Assembly: GCA_012845835.1 (NCBI GenBank)
Contig: JABAKD010000029.1
Span: 4,428,000 to 4,491,999 of the forward strand
Source: Undaria pinnatifida
Lineage: Eukaryota > Sar > Phaeophyceae > Laminariales > Alariaceae
DNA: 64,000 nt
Direction of reading: 5' to 3'
Positions 41,401 to 53,549 of the stretch are shown piece by piece. The notes beneath the pieces were generated by a model that was not told the DNA's origin, made no database searches, and saw only the letters and a program-made list of their open reading frames with translations. The translations under genes were made by a program, and so were the position numbers. Every line of letters starts with the position of its first letter. Position 1 is the first letter of the stretch.

Positions 41401-42533
41401 TAGCTGGTTATCTACGCTCGTTCGTGTTTGCAACGCGTTAGGCAATGTCAAGAGTTCTACCCTTCCTTGTTGCCAGTGCTGCTGTTTTCGGCTGAGTATT
41501 GATACTATAAACCGTAGTGAAGGAGGGGTCCATGCATTGCCATGCCGGCAAAAAAAGCGACGAGGGCGATCTAGAAAATAGCCGCATTTTAATAGGACGA
41601 GAGTGCAACGGAACGAGTATAGTCGTGCTGCACGCGTGTCTCAGAGCTCCCAGCACTCCACATGAGGGACACCTCCTGAAGCCAGGAACTCTACTTTTTT
41701 GGTGAGGCCGATGCTGCAATCGTTAGATTGTTTCGTCAGTTGCTCCCTCTGAAGCGTAGCCACAGCCCAAGCAATAACACCATGGTATCCTATTATTAGA
41801 CTAGTCCAGTTTAATAGCAGATCACACCTACCTGCTATTCCGGGCAAGATCGCCGTCTTCTATGGCACAACTCAAAGTTGGCTGCGCATCGCTGAGCTTC
41901 GCTCAATCGTTCGCCTCGCCGCAATGTTCGAGTCTAACGCTGGAGGTTGTATTTTGCTCGCCTTTGTTTTAACAATTCACCGGACTTCCGGTCGTAGTCC
42001 TCGTTTTTTCATCACCAGCGAGTAAAATAGAAAGTACGGTAGACAGTATGATCCACTCAAAAATCAACTACGTACAGTAGTAGCTTGAGCGGTATTCCCT
42101 TGTGCCTTTGGGGCTTCAGAAGGAAGCCACCACACACTTGTTGGGCGGATCAGATACCTCTTCAAGATATGTGTGCTTCAGGGAATACAGATCCCGGGTC
42201 TACATGATCTGCATAACCTATACATGCAAAGCTGCCGGGTGAGAACCGGGTGGTGTGGATGAGCTACCATTAATACATGGGTCCTGGGGGTTAGATTTTA
42301 TGCTACGCAGATCCTGCTCAACGTACCACGAAAAAGAGATAAAAATAGGATCTGTCGATAGATGACTTGGATGGTCATCGGTCCGATGTGTGGAACCCAG
42401 GCCGGAAACAACTGACCGTTATAGCATCAGCCACATGAAGCAGCTCGAGCCAAAGGAGTAGGATGTGTGCCCGAACTCCAATGTACTTGGTAAGAGGCTG
42501 TTGTACCAAACGCGCGCAGCTGGGTGATATGTT
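38421..42533. other. Intergenic stretch; no conserved gene recognised
   Basis: I see only short ORFs and a cluster of CATGG/CCATG motifs at 39340-39510. The ORF at 40776-41174 (132 codons, ATG) has no motif I recognise and could be chance. Confidence 0.55.
39340..39510. repeat. CCATGG-type motif cluster
   Basis: CCCCATGATATC, CTCCATGGATG, GCATGGAAATCCATGAGATA and CCCATGGGATTC are spaced by 15-30 bases. This resembles the CCATGGAAG swarm at 43960-48185. Confidence 0.5.
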
Positions 42534-42974
42534 TCACCCTTTTCCTACAGCAGACACTCTCTTGCTTAGTTCAAAACCTATCGTGCTTTTTTTGTCGCTG
42601 TGCGTGGCCCCCGAGGTATTTCTGTTCGTGATTGGCCCAACGCTATACCTCTTCTCTTTGCCCCCTCGCTTGATATCTGCCCATATATCAGGATTTCTGA
42701 TAGGTGGATCCACCAACTCGGCAATGGCGGCTGCGGGTGGTAAGGGTGTCTTTCTGCCAAACGCGATGGGCTTCGCGGTGACCTCAGCTTTGGCATACTT
42801 CTCTACAGCGTCAGCAGGACTCCGTTTGAGACCAAGGTTTGTGATGCCGAGGGCCGTACTCCACAAACTAAGTCGAATATAAACGTTGTCAGCAGGCGTG
42901 GTGGTCAGAAGTTGCAAGGGTGCGAAGAGGACAATGTAGGGATCAACCCAGAAATATGCATCTAGGGCAAACAA
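42534..42974 (-). CDS. Unrecognised ORF, 146 codons, half inside repeat copy 1
   Basis: Minus-strand open frame with a hydrophobic segment (VDPYIVLFAPLQLLTTTPAD) followed by LWSTALGITNLGLKRSPADA and AKPIAFGRKTPLPPAAA. Codon choice looks coding-like. The corresponding frame is broken in repeat copy 2 (a TGA just after the hydrophobic part) and in copy 3 (a short insertion), so this copy may be the least decayed. The opposite strand is also open over 139 codons (42463-42882), so the coding strand is uncertain. Function unknown. Confidence 0.35.
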   Translation of the reverse strand: MFALDAYFWVDPYIVLFAPLQLLTTTPADNVYIRLSLWSTALGITNLGLKRSPADAVEKYAKAEVTAKPIAFGRKTPLPPAAAIAELVDPPIRNPDIWADIKRGGKEKRYSVGPITNRNTSGATHSDKKSTIGFELSKRVSAVGKG

Positions 42975-44113
42975 GCTATAAGTCGCCTGGTCAGCGCATC
43001 GTCATTGCCTGGGGTAAACTTCGAAACGTTTTCAAGTGCAGCAGCAACTCAGAACATCTAAAGCTCACAAAACGCACCAAGCAGAAAGTTACCGGGGACG
43101 CACGGAGGCTTTTCGGTCTAGCTACAGTACACAGTTGGTGCAGGACACACTTAGAGGGCAAGGTAAGAAACAAGAACGCTCGCCCAGGGGCGGGATTCCT
43201 TGCGTAGAAACCATTGTGCGCAAACTTCATATATCTGCATCCAAGAGATAGTGCAGCTGTCGCTAGGAACTCGCGTAGCAGGAGAATTGTATTTACCGTC
43301 AACTTGTATGCGCTGGCAGAATGGACGGTGGCTAGCTGTTTTGTTGTTGCTGCTGCTGTTGTCGTTGGTGTGGTTCGTGGTGGAACACGTGTTTTCCCTG
43401 GCACAACCCAACACCTGGCACAACCCAACACCTGGCACAACCCAACACCTGGCACAACCCAACCCAACCCAACCCAACCGAATATCACCAGCATCAGCAT
43501 CACCGCTACCACTACCCCACGAGCGGCGACTTTTTGGACGTGGGCAATCCTGCGGGGTGTGGCAACAGACAACAGAGATATTGCAGGTAGATACTGCTTC
43601 TGTGCTGCTGCTGCGGGGGATTTTGCCAACGCCTACGGCTCGTGCCTCGTGCGAGTTTGATACTGGTTACGGGCGGCAGCGTCTCGCCCTGCTGTCTCGG
43701 TTTATCCCTCTTCAGCGCCCACCGAGTTTCTCGTCTGCAACGCCCAGCGAGAGCGCTGCGGCCGACCTTCTGCCTGTTACTGTACTTCTTGCTGCCCGGT
43801 AGGTACTATTGGCTCCCGCTGCACCGTCTGTTCCGTCCACTTCTATGAAGACTTCCTCAAACTTTCATCAGAAAATCAAACATTTTATTTGTCAAGGGCG
43901 CACAAAAAACAAATTTCGACATCACACCCCCAAAACTGCATTTTTGACCTCTTAAGAGGGGCTCCTAATGTTTCACGGAAGCTTCGATGGAAGAAAGGTA
44001 ATGTTTCACCGAAGCTTCCATGGAAGCGTTCAGAGTTCTACTGAAGTTAAAGCCATGGAAGTAGAGCACACTCTCGTGGAAGTAGATTTAAGCTTTTGAC
44101 GTCCATCAAATAC
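42704..44113. repeat. Large tandem repeat, copy 1 (about 1.41 kb)
   Basis: Starts at GGATCCACCAACTCGGCAAT GGCGGCTGCGGG. In order it contains an open minus frame, CAGAACATCTAAAGCTCACA AA, GGGCAAGGTAAGAAACAAGA AC, a TGGCACAACCCAACACC minisatellite (43395-43475), and a CGTCTCGCCCTGCTGTCTCG block. It lacks about 350 bp present near the end of copies 2 and 3. Confidence 0.85.
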
Positions 44114-45864
44114 GGATCCACCAATTCGGCAATGGCGGCTGCGGGTGGTACAGGTGTCTTTCTGCCAAACGCGATGGGCTTCGCGGTGATCTCAGCTTTG
44201 GCGTACTTATCTACAGCATCAGCAGGCCTCCGTTTGAGACCAAGGTCGGTGATGTCAAAGGCGGTATTTCACAAGCAAAATCGAATATAGCCGTTGTCAG
44301 CAGGCGTGGCGATTAGGAGTGGCAAGGATGCGAAGAGGACAATGTAGGAATCAACCCCGAAATATGCACCGGTGGCTAACACGCTATCCGTCACCTGGTC
44401 GACGCATCGTCGTTGCCTGGGTTAAACTTCGAAACGTTTTCAAGTGCAGCAGCAGCTCAGAACATCTAAAACTCACAAAACAAACCAAGCAAAAAGTTAC
44501 CGGGTACGCCCGGAGGCATTTCGGTCTACCTTTCTGTATACAGTTGGTACGGGGCACACTTAGAGGGCAAGGTAAGAAACAAGAACGCTCGCCCAGGGGC
44601 GGGATTTCTTGCGTAGGAACCATTGCGCGCAAACTTCCATATATCTGTATTCAAGAGATAGTGCAGCTGTCGCTAGGAACTCGCGCAGCAGGAGAATTGT
44701 ATTCACCGTCAACCTTTGTGCGCTGGTAGAATGGAAGGTAGCTAGCTGTTTTGTTGTTGCCGCTGCTGTAACGTTGTCGTTGGTGTGGTTCGCGGTGGAA
44801 TGCGTGTTTTCCCTGGCACAACACAACACCTGGCACAACCAAGCCCAACCCTTGCTCGGTATGCCTGGCACCACCCACCACCTGGCACAGCCCAACACCT
44901 GGCACAACCTAACCCAACCAAACCCAATAGCACTAGCATTAGTATCACCGATATCATCACCACGAGCGGCGGCTCTTTGGACGTGGGCAATCCTGCGGGG
45001 TGTGGCAGCAGAAAACAGAGATATTGCAGGTAGATACTGCTTCTGTGCTGCTGCTGCGGAGTATTTGCCAACGCCCACGGCTCGTGCCTCGTTCGAGTTT
45101 GATACCGGTTACGGGCGGCAGCGTCTCGCCCTGCTGTCTCGGTTTATCCCTTTTCAGCGCCCATGGAGTTTTTCGTCCGCAGCGCCCAGCGAGAGCGGTG
45201 TGGCTATCTGCTGACTTGCCAATGTACTTCTTGCTGCCCAGGACTGCACTTTTGCCCCCCGCTGCACCGTCTGTTCTATCCACTTTCATGAAAACTTCCA
45301 TAAAATTTGATAAAAAACAAATAGTGTGCGAGCCAAGTTGTACGAGCCCCTAGGTTTCGGCCGTTGAAATTCGGAACTCACATTCGCTTGTATCACGGCA
45401 TCAATACTTACCGCTCATACTGCCGTTGCTACTGCTACTTCTTCGTACCGCCTTATTACAAAGTCTTGTTATCATGGAAATGGATGGAATCTCCCATAAA
45501 AGCTCCCCGTCCATGGAAGCTTGCACTACTCCCATGCAATTGCTGCCATGCAAGATTCCACTACTCCCATGGAAGGGAAGTTTAACCTTCCAACACTTTC
45601 ATGAGGAGAGCGGGATTAATCACTGCCATGAGAAGCCTCCGGACGCTAATGCCATGAAAGCTGATATCTACTTCTGCAGACGTATAATAAGTTAACGCTT
45701 TGCCGAAAGTAGTGGAAGCGTCGGGGAAAGAGGCTTCGATGGAAGAAGGGTGATGTTTCACGGAAGCTTCCATGGAAGCGTTCAGAGTTCTACTGAAGTT
45801 AAAGCCATGAAAGTAGTGGACACTCCCGTGAAAGTAGACGGCAGCATTTACGTCCATCAACTAC
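44114..45864. repeat. Large tandem repeat, copy 2 (about 1.75 kb)
   Basis: Same order of landmarks as copy 1, plus an extra block (about 45366-45720) with GAAATTCGGAACT, a CCATGGAAG-type cluster and GCCATGAGAAGCCTCCGG. The minus frame of copy 1 is interrupted by a stop. Confidence 0.85.
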
Positions 45865-47551
45865 GGATTCACCAACTCGGCAATGGTGGCTGCGGGTGGT
45901 ACGGGTGTTTTTCTGGCAAACGCGATGGGCTTCGCGGTGACCTTAGCTTTGGCGTGCTTCTCTACAGCATCAGCAGGGCTCCGTTTGAGACCAAGGTTTG
46001 TGATGCCGAGGGCGGTACTCCACAAACTAAATCGAATGTACCAGGTAACCGTTATCAGCAGGTGTGGTGATCAGAAACTGCAAGGGTGCGAAGAAGACAA
46101 TGTAGGGATCAACCCAGAAATATGCATCCGTGGCTAACACGCTATAAGTCGCCTGGTCGGCGCATCGTCGTTGCCTGGGTTAAACTTCGAAACATTTTCA
46201 AGTGCAGCAGCAGCTCAGAACATCTAAAGCTCACAAAACACACAAAGCAGAAAGTTACCGGGGACGCTCGGAGGCATCTCGGTCTACCTTCAGTTCACAG
46301 TTGGTACATGACACACTTAAAGGGCAAGGTAAGAAACAAGAACGATCGCCCAGGGGCGGGATTTCTTGCGTAGGAACCATTGTGCACAATTTGCAAAATA
46401 TATAGAGATAGTGCAGCTGTCGCTAGGAACTCGCGCAGCAGGAGGATTGTATTCACCGTCAACTTGTGTGCGCTGGTAGAATGGAAGGTAGCTAGCTGTT
46501 TGGTTGTTGCTGCTGCTGTTATGTCGTTGGTGTGGTGCGCAGTGGAACGTGTGTTTTCCCTGACACAACCCAACACCTGGCACAACCAAGCCCAACCATT
46601 TTTCGGTATGCCTGGCACAACCCAACACCTGGCACAACCTAACCTCCAACCCAACCCAACCGAATAGCACCAGCATCACTACCACCGTTACCACCACCAC
46701 CACGAGCGGCGGCGTGTTAGACGTGGGCAATCCTGCGGTGTGTGGCAGCAGATACATAGAGATTCCAGGTAGATACTGCTTCTGTGCTGCTGCCGCTCCT
46801 GATTGTTTTGCCAACGCCTACAGCTTGTGCCTCGTGCGGGTTTGATACCGGTTACGGGCGGCAGCGTCTCGCCCTGCTGTCTCGGTTTATCCTTTTTCAG
46901 CGCCCACCGAGTTCCTCGTCCGCAACGCCCAGCGAGAGCAACGCGGCTGATCTGCCGCCTGTTACTGTACGTCTTGCTGCCCGGTACCGTTCTGTTCTGT
47001 TATTGTACTTCTTGCTGCCCGGTACCGTACTATTGGCCTCCGCTGGACCGTCTGTTCCGTCCACTTCAATGGAAACTTCCATAAACTTTCATCAGAAAAA
47101 TAAATATTGTATGTACGAGCCCCTATTTTTGAGTCGTTGAAATTCGGAACTGGCATTTACTCGTATTACGGCATCACTTTCTACAGCTCATACCGCCGTT
47201 TTTACTGCTAGGTCTTCGTACCGCCCTCTTACAAAGTCGTGTTTTCGCGGAAGTGGGTGGAATCTTCCATAAGAGCTCTCACCCCGTCCATGGAAACTTT
47301 CACTACCCCCATGCAATTGCTGCCATGGAGGATTCCACTGCTCCCATAGAAGGGAAGTTTAGCTTTCTACATACTTCCATGAGGAGAGCAGGGTTAATCA
47401 CTGCCATGAGAAGCCTCCGGGCGCAAATGCCGTGGAAGCTGACATCTATTTCTACAGACGTATGATAAGTTGACGCCTTGCCGAAAGTAGTGGAAGCGTC
47501 GGGGAGAGAAGATTCGATGGAGGAAGGGTAATGTTTCACGGACGCTTCCAT
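45865..47551. repeat. Large tandem repeat, copy 3 (about 1.69 kb)
   Basis: Colinear with copy 2 to about 47551. A CAGGTAACC-type insertion near 46045 shifts the minus frame. Unit sequences differ by substitutions and small indels, so the array is old. Confidence 0.85.
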
Positions 47552-47559
47552 GGCAGTAC

Positions 47560-50250
47560 ATGTTGTTTTGTCCGTGCAACAGGTATCTGTTCCTCTTCAG
47601 CACGTACGTTTTTCTTGCAGCCTTTCCTTTCCGATCTTCTTGCAACGCATTCTTAAGAACACCTGTCGTTTGTTTTGCCTTGTTTTCGTTTCTTTTCATA
47701 TTTTTTCATCTTCTTTTTGTTATGGTTTGGCTTGTTTTGTTGTGTTCTCGTTTGTACCCAGTACGCTAGCATTTCACTTGGTTTACCTTGATGAATTGAT
47801 ACTGTTTGGTTTACTCTGTTTCACAGTCCGTGACCACATTATTTGTATCTCTCTAGGACGAAGAATTAGCACGTACTCTGGGTGTACTGATGATGTAGTT
47901 GGGTAGAAAGAACGGGTTTATGTGAAGACAACACACACAGTACATGGAAGCCTCCACGGAAGAAGAGTAAGCTTTCGGAAGCTTCTGTTTAATGGAAGCT
48001 TCCATGGTAAATTCCAGTGAAACATTCCATCAAAGTCTTCACTCTCAAAATTTTTACTAGCTGCCTTACTAGGTTGCCCACTACTTCCATGGAAGATTGC
48101 ACTACGTTCATGGAAGCTGTCTTTATTTCCCATCGAAGCTTTCATTACTCCCATGGAAGTTTCCACTACTTCCATGAAACTTTCGTCTTTATGCGGTGAA
48201 TTCACGATGTCGTTCCTCCTCGTCATCCTGTGCATTGTACAATATTGACTTCCTTATATCGAGACGTTCGTGTTAGTACAGGGCAAGGGTTTGCCACCGT
48301 ACGTATCAGGAAATGTTGGTGACAGCCAGATGGCCAGTACAACAGCCCGTGTTGTGTGCCTCTTCCCCAGATTTTCAAGCTTCGTCGGCCCTCCCCCCGT
48401 CACTCCTTCGTCTTGTCCCATTGCCTTTCAGTTATGGAATTGCCCTGGAAACCAGGCGAAGTCTTACAATCCAGGATATAGGAGATACAGATACAGGGTG
48501 AAATAATTTCCTATGCCTTGGGAGGTATGTGGGCATAGGAATAGGGGGTGCATTATTAGATGAACTTCAAGCCCCTGTCTTGATTATTTCACGGTGAGCG
48601 GGACACCATGAATCTAATACAAGAGCTCCTACCGTGATACCTGCTCACTCGACGTACCTGTTTTCTATAAAAAATGTCGTCGTCGGCAGGAAACGAACAT
48701 CCGTATGAAATCACGATGGGTTTTGTCCATTCCGTTTTATTATCTTTTTCAGTTTCACACTTACTTGGTCACTTAAGCGTCTTTCTAACAAATATTGTCT
48801 TCATCACAACTTCAGACGCCCGGTACCACTGCGGCATCACATATACAGAGGGCGAGCCTCGACGCGCATCATTCTTCCCGGTGATGAGTCTCGTCTTTTA
48901 ACCTACACATGGGCTAGCAGCAAGAAACGACGTCCCGCCGAACTCGAAACGCTTTGCTGAGAAAGTGTGGGAAATATACTCCATTTTGTCAACCGTGGTG
49001 GAATTTTCTCCACCAAAAAAGACCAACCTCGATTCAGGGGCACCCTATCGGCGCTAAATTCACCAGGGACATTCAAGGGAGAAGACGGACTTCATGCTAT
49101 ACGCACGGAGCAGGTAACGAGACTGTTGTCGCGCTGCCCCACGCGTAGCAGGTAGGAGGTCTGGTTCCTGCCAGATATCGCACGCGCCAAATCGTCATAA
49201 AAAGTTTTTGTCACGCTATCAGGCGCGCATGAAGTACAAGTATGTTCGTCTTCGTGCAGTTTCGACCACGAACATACCTGTACGAACTGTAACACGCAGC
49301 CATGTAGACGGCGAATCAGCTACTCAGCCTGGCAGGGGGGAACCACCGCCTGCATACAGAGAGCATCTACCTCCAGCAATTGCTTTCACGCCATCACGCT
49401 ATCGCGCGCGTACTTTGTATCCGGACAGCATCACGCTATCACGCGTACGGCAAGGCCAAGACCACCGCGTCAAGCTATCACACGCAGGCAGATGAGTGAC
49501 CCATCATAATGTTTCCCAGTACGGAGCCATTTCACCAAACATAATCATGCGAAACGGGTCTAAGACAAATGAAACAGGCCGTCAATACGTGTGTATAGCA
49601 GTAGAGCTCACATAACAATTTGTTCGCCCGGATGTTTGGGCGGTGGGCTGTTCGTGTTTTTTTGCGATCAGAAAGTACTTCCTGGTCGGATATAGGTACG
49701 GGCGTAGAACCAACCCACCCACTAACCCTAGCCCTAACCCTAACCTTAACCCTGACCCTAACCCTGACCCGAACCTGGACCCAAAACGGACGAGAAATGG
49801 GCGAGAAACGCGGTTGCGCCGCTATGGAAATTTTTTTATTATTCCGATCTGCGGACCATCACATAGTCCTCGGCCAATGAGAGAACGTATAAACTACCCT
49901 CCAAGATCCGGGCGGCCACATTGTTAGGTTTGTTGCGAGCAGTAGTGACCTGTTCGCATTGTGAAAAGGCTGATAATTGAGTTCAAAAATGCTTCGCGCG
50001 CAACAAAACGATCATAAAACCTCCTTTCCTTGTACATGAACTCTTTCAGTATGCTTTTGACACCGAACGAATAAACACGACAACAGTGAGCACATGATAC
50101 AAAGGCGAGAAACAAAACGGCAGTGCCGAGTCATTCCACCATGGCTATCACTTCAAAACATAACGGTTCTCAATCCAAGACCGCCTTCCATCACACGCCA
50201 TCGACGCTGGCATGTGAATAAAGCCCGGCTGAATCCGCTCCATCAGCTAC
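47560..50250. other. No gene recognised
   Basis: Contains the outer part of the CCATGGAAG swarm and the telomere-tract element at 49695-49858. A segment near 48720-48890 resembles 53085-53240 (both have a CACTTAAGC.CTCTTTC phrase in a hydrophobic-reading frame), pointing to another old repeat. Confidence 0.5.
49695..49858 (+). repeat. Repeat element with internal telomere-like tract, copy 2
   Basis: Reads ACGGGCGTAGAACCAACCCA, then CCCTAACCCTAACC..., GGACGAGAAATGGGCGAGAA and TCCGATCTGCGGACCA, colinear with the reverse complement of 4051-4210. The CCCTAA tract is therefore part of a transposed unit, not a relict chromosome end. Confidence 0.7.
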
Positions 50251-50254
50251 GCCT

Positions 50255-51450
50255 ACTACTGCCGCCACTACCACAGCAGTCACTTCGTGTTCTACGTCCA
50301 CTACTTGTACTATTTCTGCTGTGACTTCCACAGCTACTCCACGTCTTTCGCCTGATACGACTACTGGCGATCACCACCACCTGCAGAAGGCATCGGCGTC
50401 TCATTCATCGCAACACCGTCAACCGATATCACTGCCCAGCCAGTCAACTTCTCAATGACGTTGGCAATGGAGCCTCCACTCACCATCTACAACCAGCCTT
50501 TTCACGACATCGAACAAAACATGCTCAACTATCAACAGCTGAACCCTCTGGTGGCAATCTACGTCGCCGGTAACTTCGGTGTTGTCGACGGTGTTCTGAT
50601 CGTTATCATCGCGGACCATCTAGTCTCCAAGCATGCCGTTCAAATTTCTGTCACGATCGCACTAAGGCGTTGTCGGCACCTACTTCCGAGGCACACATCA
50701 GCATCAAAAGGGGTCGACATGGTCATCGCCATGGATGTGGGCCTTGGCGACAACGTGAGCAACACGCACATTATCTCAACTCTTTGCGTCGGCGATGAAA
50801 AAAAATGGGCGCTAACGACAACCACAGACACCGAGAGTTCCTACACTGCTGGCGGCTCGTTCTGATGCACGAGTAATCTATCTCAACAACAGGCGCTCGC
50901 CTCCAAGAACCGTATGCAATGCGACCCGGAATATGTACACGAGATCCCCGGACACATTGGACAACCACACCAGCGAGTGCAATCCGTTGATCCAGCAGGC
51001 AGCATATCCTTGGTTAAAACATATTTTCAAGTTTGTAGCACAGGTTCAGAGAGGAATACGTCGCTGGCTACCCGTTCACGAAAGGCCAGCCCCATGATGC
51101 CCCCACCGGAGCCTTCACCAAGCAGATGACCACCACCACAACCTGGGCCAGCTACAGCACGCATTTCACGAGCTCGTCCTCAATAAGCGAAACAACCCCT
51201 TGTCGTCATATTCGGCATTAAGCACAATCTTAATGTGTGGGACCTCATCGCAATTTTTATCGCCTTGGGTTTTGTAGGGGCATCCTCTTTTTTTTGTGCC
51301 GCACGGAAATATTACAACCACCTACCAGCTTCGAGCTACGAAAGCGGGACATCACAACATGATACATCGAGCCTGGCCGGCAAGTCGCCCTCTGCGAGAA
51401 AGGACAAGGTGCAACGATCACGGGCGAAATGAGGGGGCATGTCTCCATCG
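50255..51450 (+). pseudogene. Possible decayed Thr-rich surface-protein gene
   Basis: Three adjacent stretches have coding-like codon choice but lie in different frames. They are a Thr/Ser run (TTAATTTAVTSCSTSTT) at about 50255-50450, an ATG-starting open frame at 50455-50865 (SMTLAMEPPLTIYNQPF, open upstream to about 50353), and a frame at about 51046-51200 preceded by a good acceptor (EEYVAGYPFTKGQPHDAPTG). A last ORF at 51235-51432 starts with a membrane segment (LIAIFIALGFVGASSFF). They could be exons or a frameshifted relic. No family recognised. Confidence 0.3.
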
Positions 51451-53549
51451 CCTATCGTTAGGTCTAATTCACCCACCATCACGATAATCACTCTTCCCGG
51501 CCATCTCGCCATGCACTTATATATTATTCTGCTCTTCCTCTTTTACAAGCACTTCTTCATCGTACCTACACAGCAGCAGTACCACGAAGACCATCATGGT
51601 AGCGACAACAGCGTAGCAGTTCACCAGGGGAGCAGAGGATCATTCGGCAAAACGAGCTACTGTAGGTCATTTGGCAGGCTTTTCGTATAGGCCTTTCTCG
51701 AGGAAGCTGTTTACTATCATCTATGTTATATGTCTTTGCTTGAATATACGGTTATGTATCATACGATTTCGAGTTATGTTTTCTATATACACATTTCGCT
51801 GTATTGAACTTATGACTGCATGCCGTTTTTGGTGTATTCTTTAGCTTTGCATTAACTTTCTTTTGAATATGTACCTGGTATCACTTATACTGATGAACGA
51901 AGGCTAAGCGACAGAATATGTTGGAGGGGGGCACTTTTGGGGCCATGTTTTCATCTCTTACGGGTCACTCGCGCGCGCGAACCGCCTGTTCCTTTGCGGC
52001 ATTAATATTTCGTGCTGATTATTTGTTGCGATATGAATCCGCAATCGAATGGTAGCTGCGGTGTTCAAGCAAATTGCGTAAAGACTTTTCGTCAGTGAGG
52101 AAAAGAATCACTCGTGCGAGTGGGTCAAATCCAGTAGTGAACAAGGGGTTACCCCCCCCATCGTACCCTTGGTAATGTGTGGTGTACGTGTCAGGATATA
52201 ATTGAACATATGATAATGTGCGCGTCCACTGAGTCTTTCCGACTTTCTTCGACTGTATATCCGTTTAAATGAAAGGGGCGCAGTAGACGTACAGCATATA
52301 CTCTTTTACACCTGCATGTGCTTTAATAATCTAACTCGCTGGTCAGCCATTATTGGCACGGCTAGGTTTGTGAAACTACCACAGCCACTAGTTTATTCTG
52401 CATCGTTCCCGGTATTAGCCGTCTTTTGACCTCGTATTGACGTCCATACACAAACGCGAATGACACGCAGTTTCATTATACAGGACAGCCATCCGTAACA
52501 TTCCGTTTATACTGTTTTATCCAGATACGCGCACCTCTTCAGGGGGCACGTTGAACAACCAGCAGGTGCATTGACGCCTCTTTCTAGCACATTTCTCGCA
52601 ACTAGTCCTTTGTGACATGGCTGCATCCATGTGCTGCTGGTTATACACAGGCATGAACATCGTTGTTATGACTTATATTTTGTTCTCTCAGTACTATATT
52701 CCTACACTTACTGACATCTCAAGGGGGCGTGTTGGGATAATAATTTGACCTCCATACGTATCTATCAAATACAATGCGCAGTCACTAAGCGGGAGTAAAC
52801 TGGGAATTTTAGTTTGGACATCGAAGAAAGGCGTTGTGCAGCGAGAGTACGACATTGCCCCCTCTCGTGACCAGGTACATTGGACAAGCGCAACTCCCCT
52901 GTACCAGGATATTGATATATTGCAGGGGATACAGCTTGCTACCATACGTATCAACGAATGTTGCTATAGGGCGGACTGCCGGCCGGTACAACAACCCATA
53001 CAGTACATATACTCGTAACGTGGTCATTGTCTCGTGATTGCCAGGTAACAGTGACACCCACTTCGATCGCCCCTTATGTTTGCCTTCTCGCATTGGCATT
53101 TTCTTCTCGTGTTCCTTTCCATAGCTGGCCACTTAAGCCCTCTTTCAAGTACTTTTTTTTTCTCACACCACAAATGTTATCCACAAACATCCGGTGCGAT
53201 CTCTGAACCTCTTATCACAGAGATAGATCCTCGACACGCACCAATATTTCAGGGGAGCGGTCATTTTGGTTTGACCTGCGCGTTCGAGGTGTTGGTTGTG
53301 GTATACCTCAGCCCAAATATATACCACATCGTTGTTCGCCACTGAGCGGTATCGTTGACAATGTCGTACTACATTGAGTTGATAACCGCACACGCCGATC
53401 CCCTCCAATGACACCCGGACCGGTACTCTTCCTTCCCGTGCCTATCACATAGGTCACGCCCCGACGGCTTCGATGGTCGCTGCGACCTGTGGCTTCACAA
53501 CTGTGCGGCGTCCTCGAGCGATGGGACTTTCACAAGGGCGAAGGAGAAA
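51451..53549. other. No gene recognised
   Basis: AT-richer sequence with only short ORFs. A phrase CAAGGGGGCGTGTTG / CAGGGGGCACGTTG recurs (52544, 52720), hinting at diverged repeats. Confidence 0.5.

Larger units (their letters stand above)
43960..48185. repeat. Swarm of CCATGGAAG palindromic motifs
   Basis: Motifs such as CTTCCATGGAAGC, TTCCATGGAAG and TTTCATGGAAGC recur dozens of times at spacings of about 20-40 bases in the repeat-unit ends (43970-44090, 45500-45840, 47280-47560). They also occur outside the units at 47940-48185, often next to CACTAC. Confidence 0.7.

Noticed and set aside
42463-42882. 139-codon + strand ORF opposite the 146-codon minus ORF
   Set aside because: Kept only as an alternative; the minus frame has better codon choice, but the evidence is thin for both.
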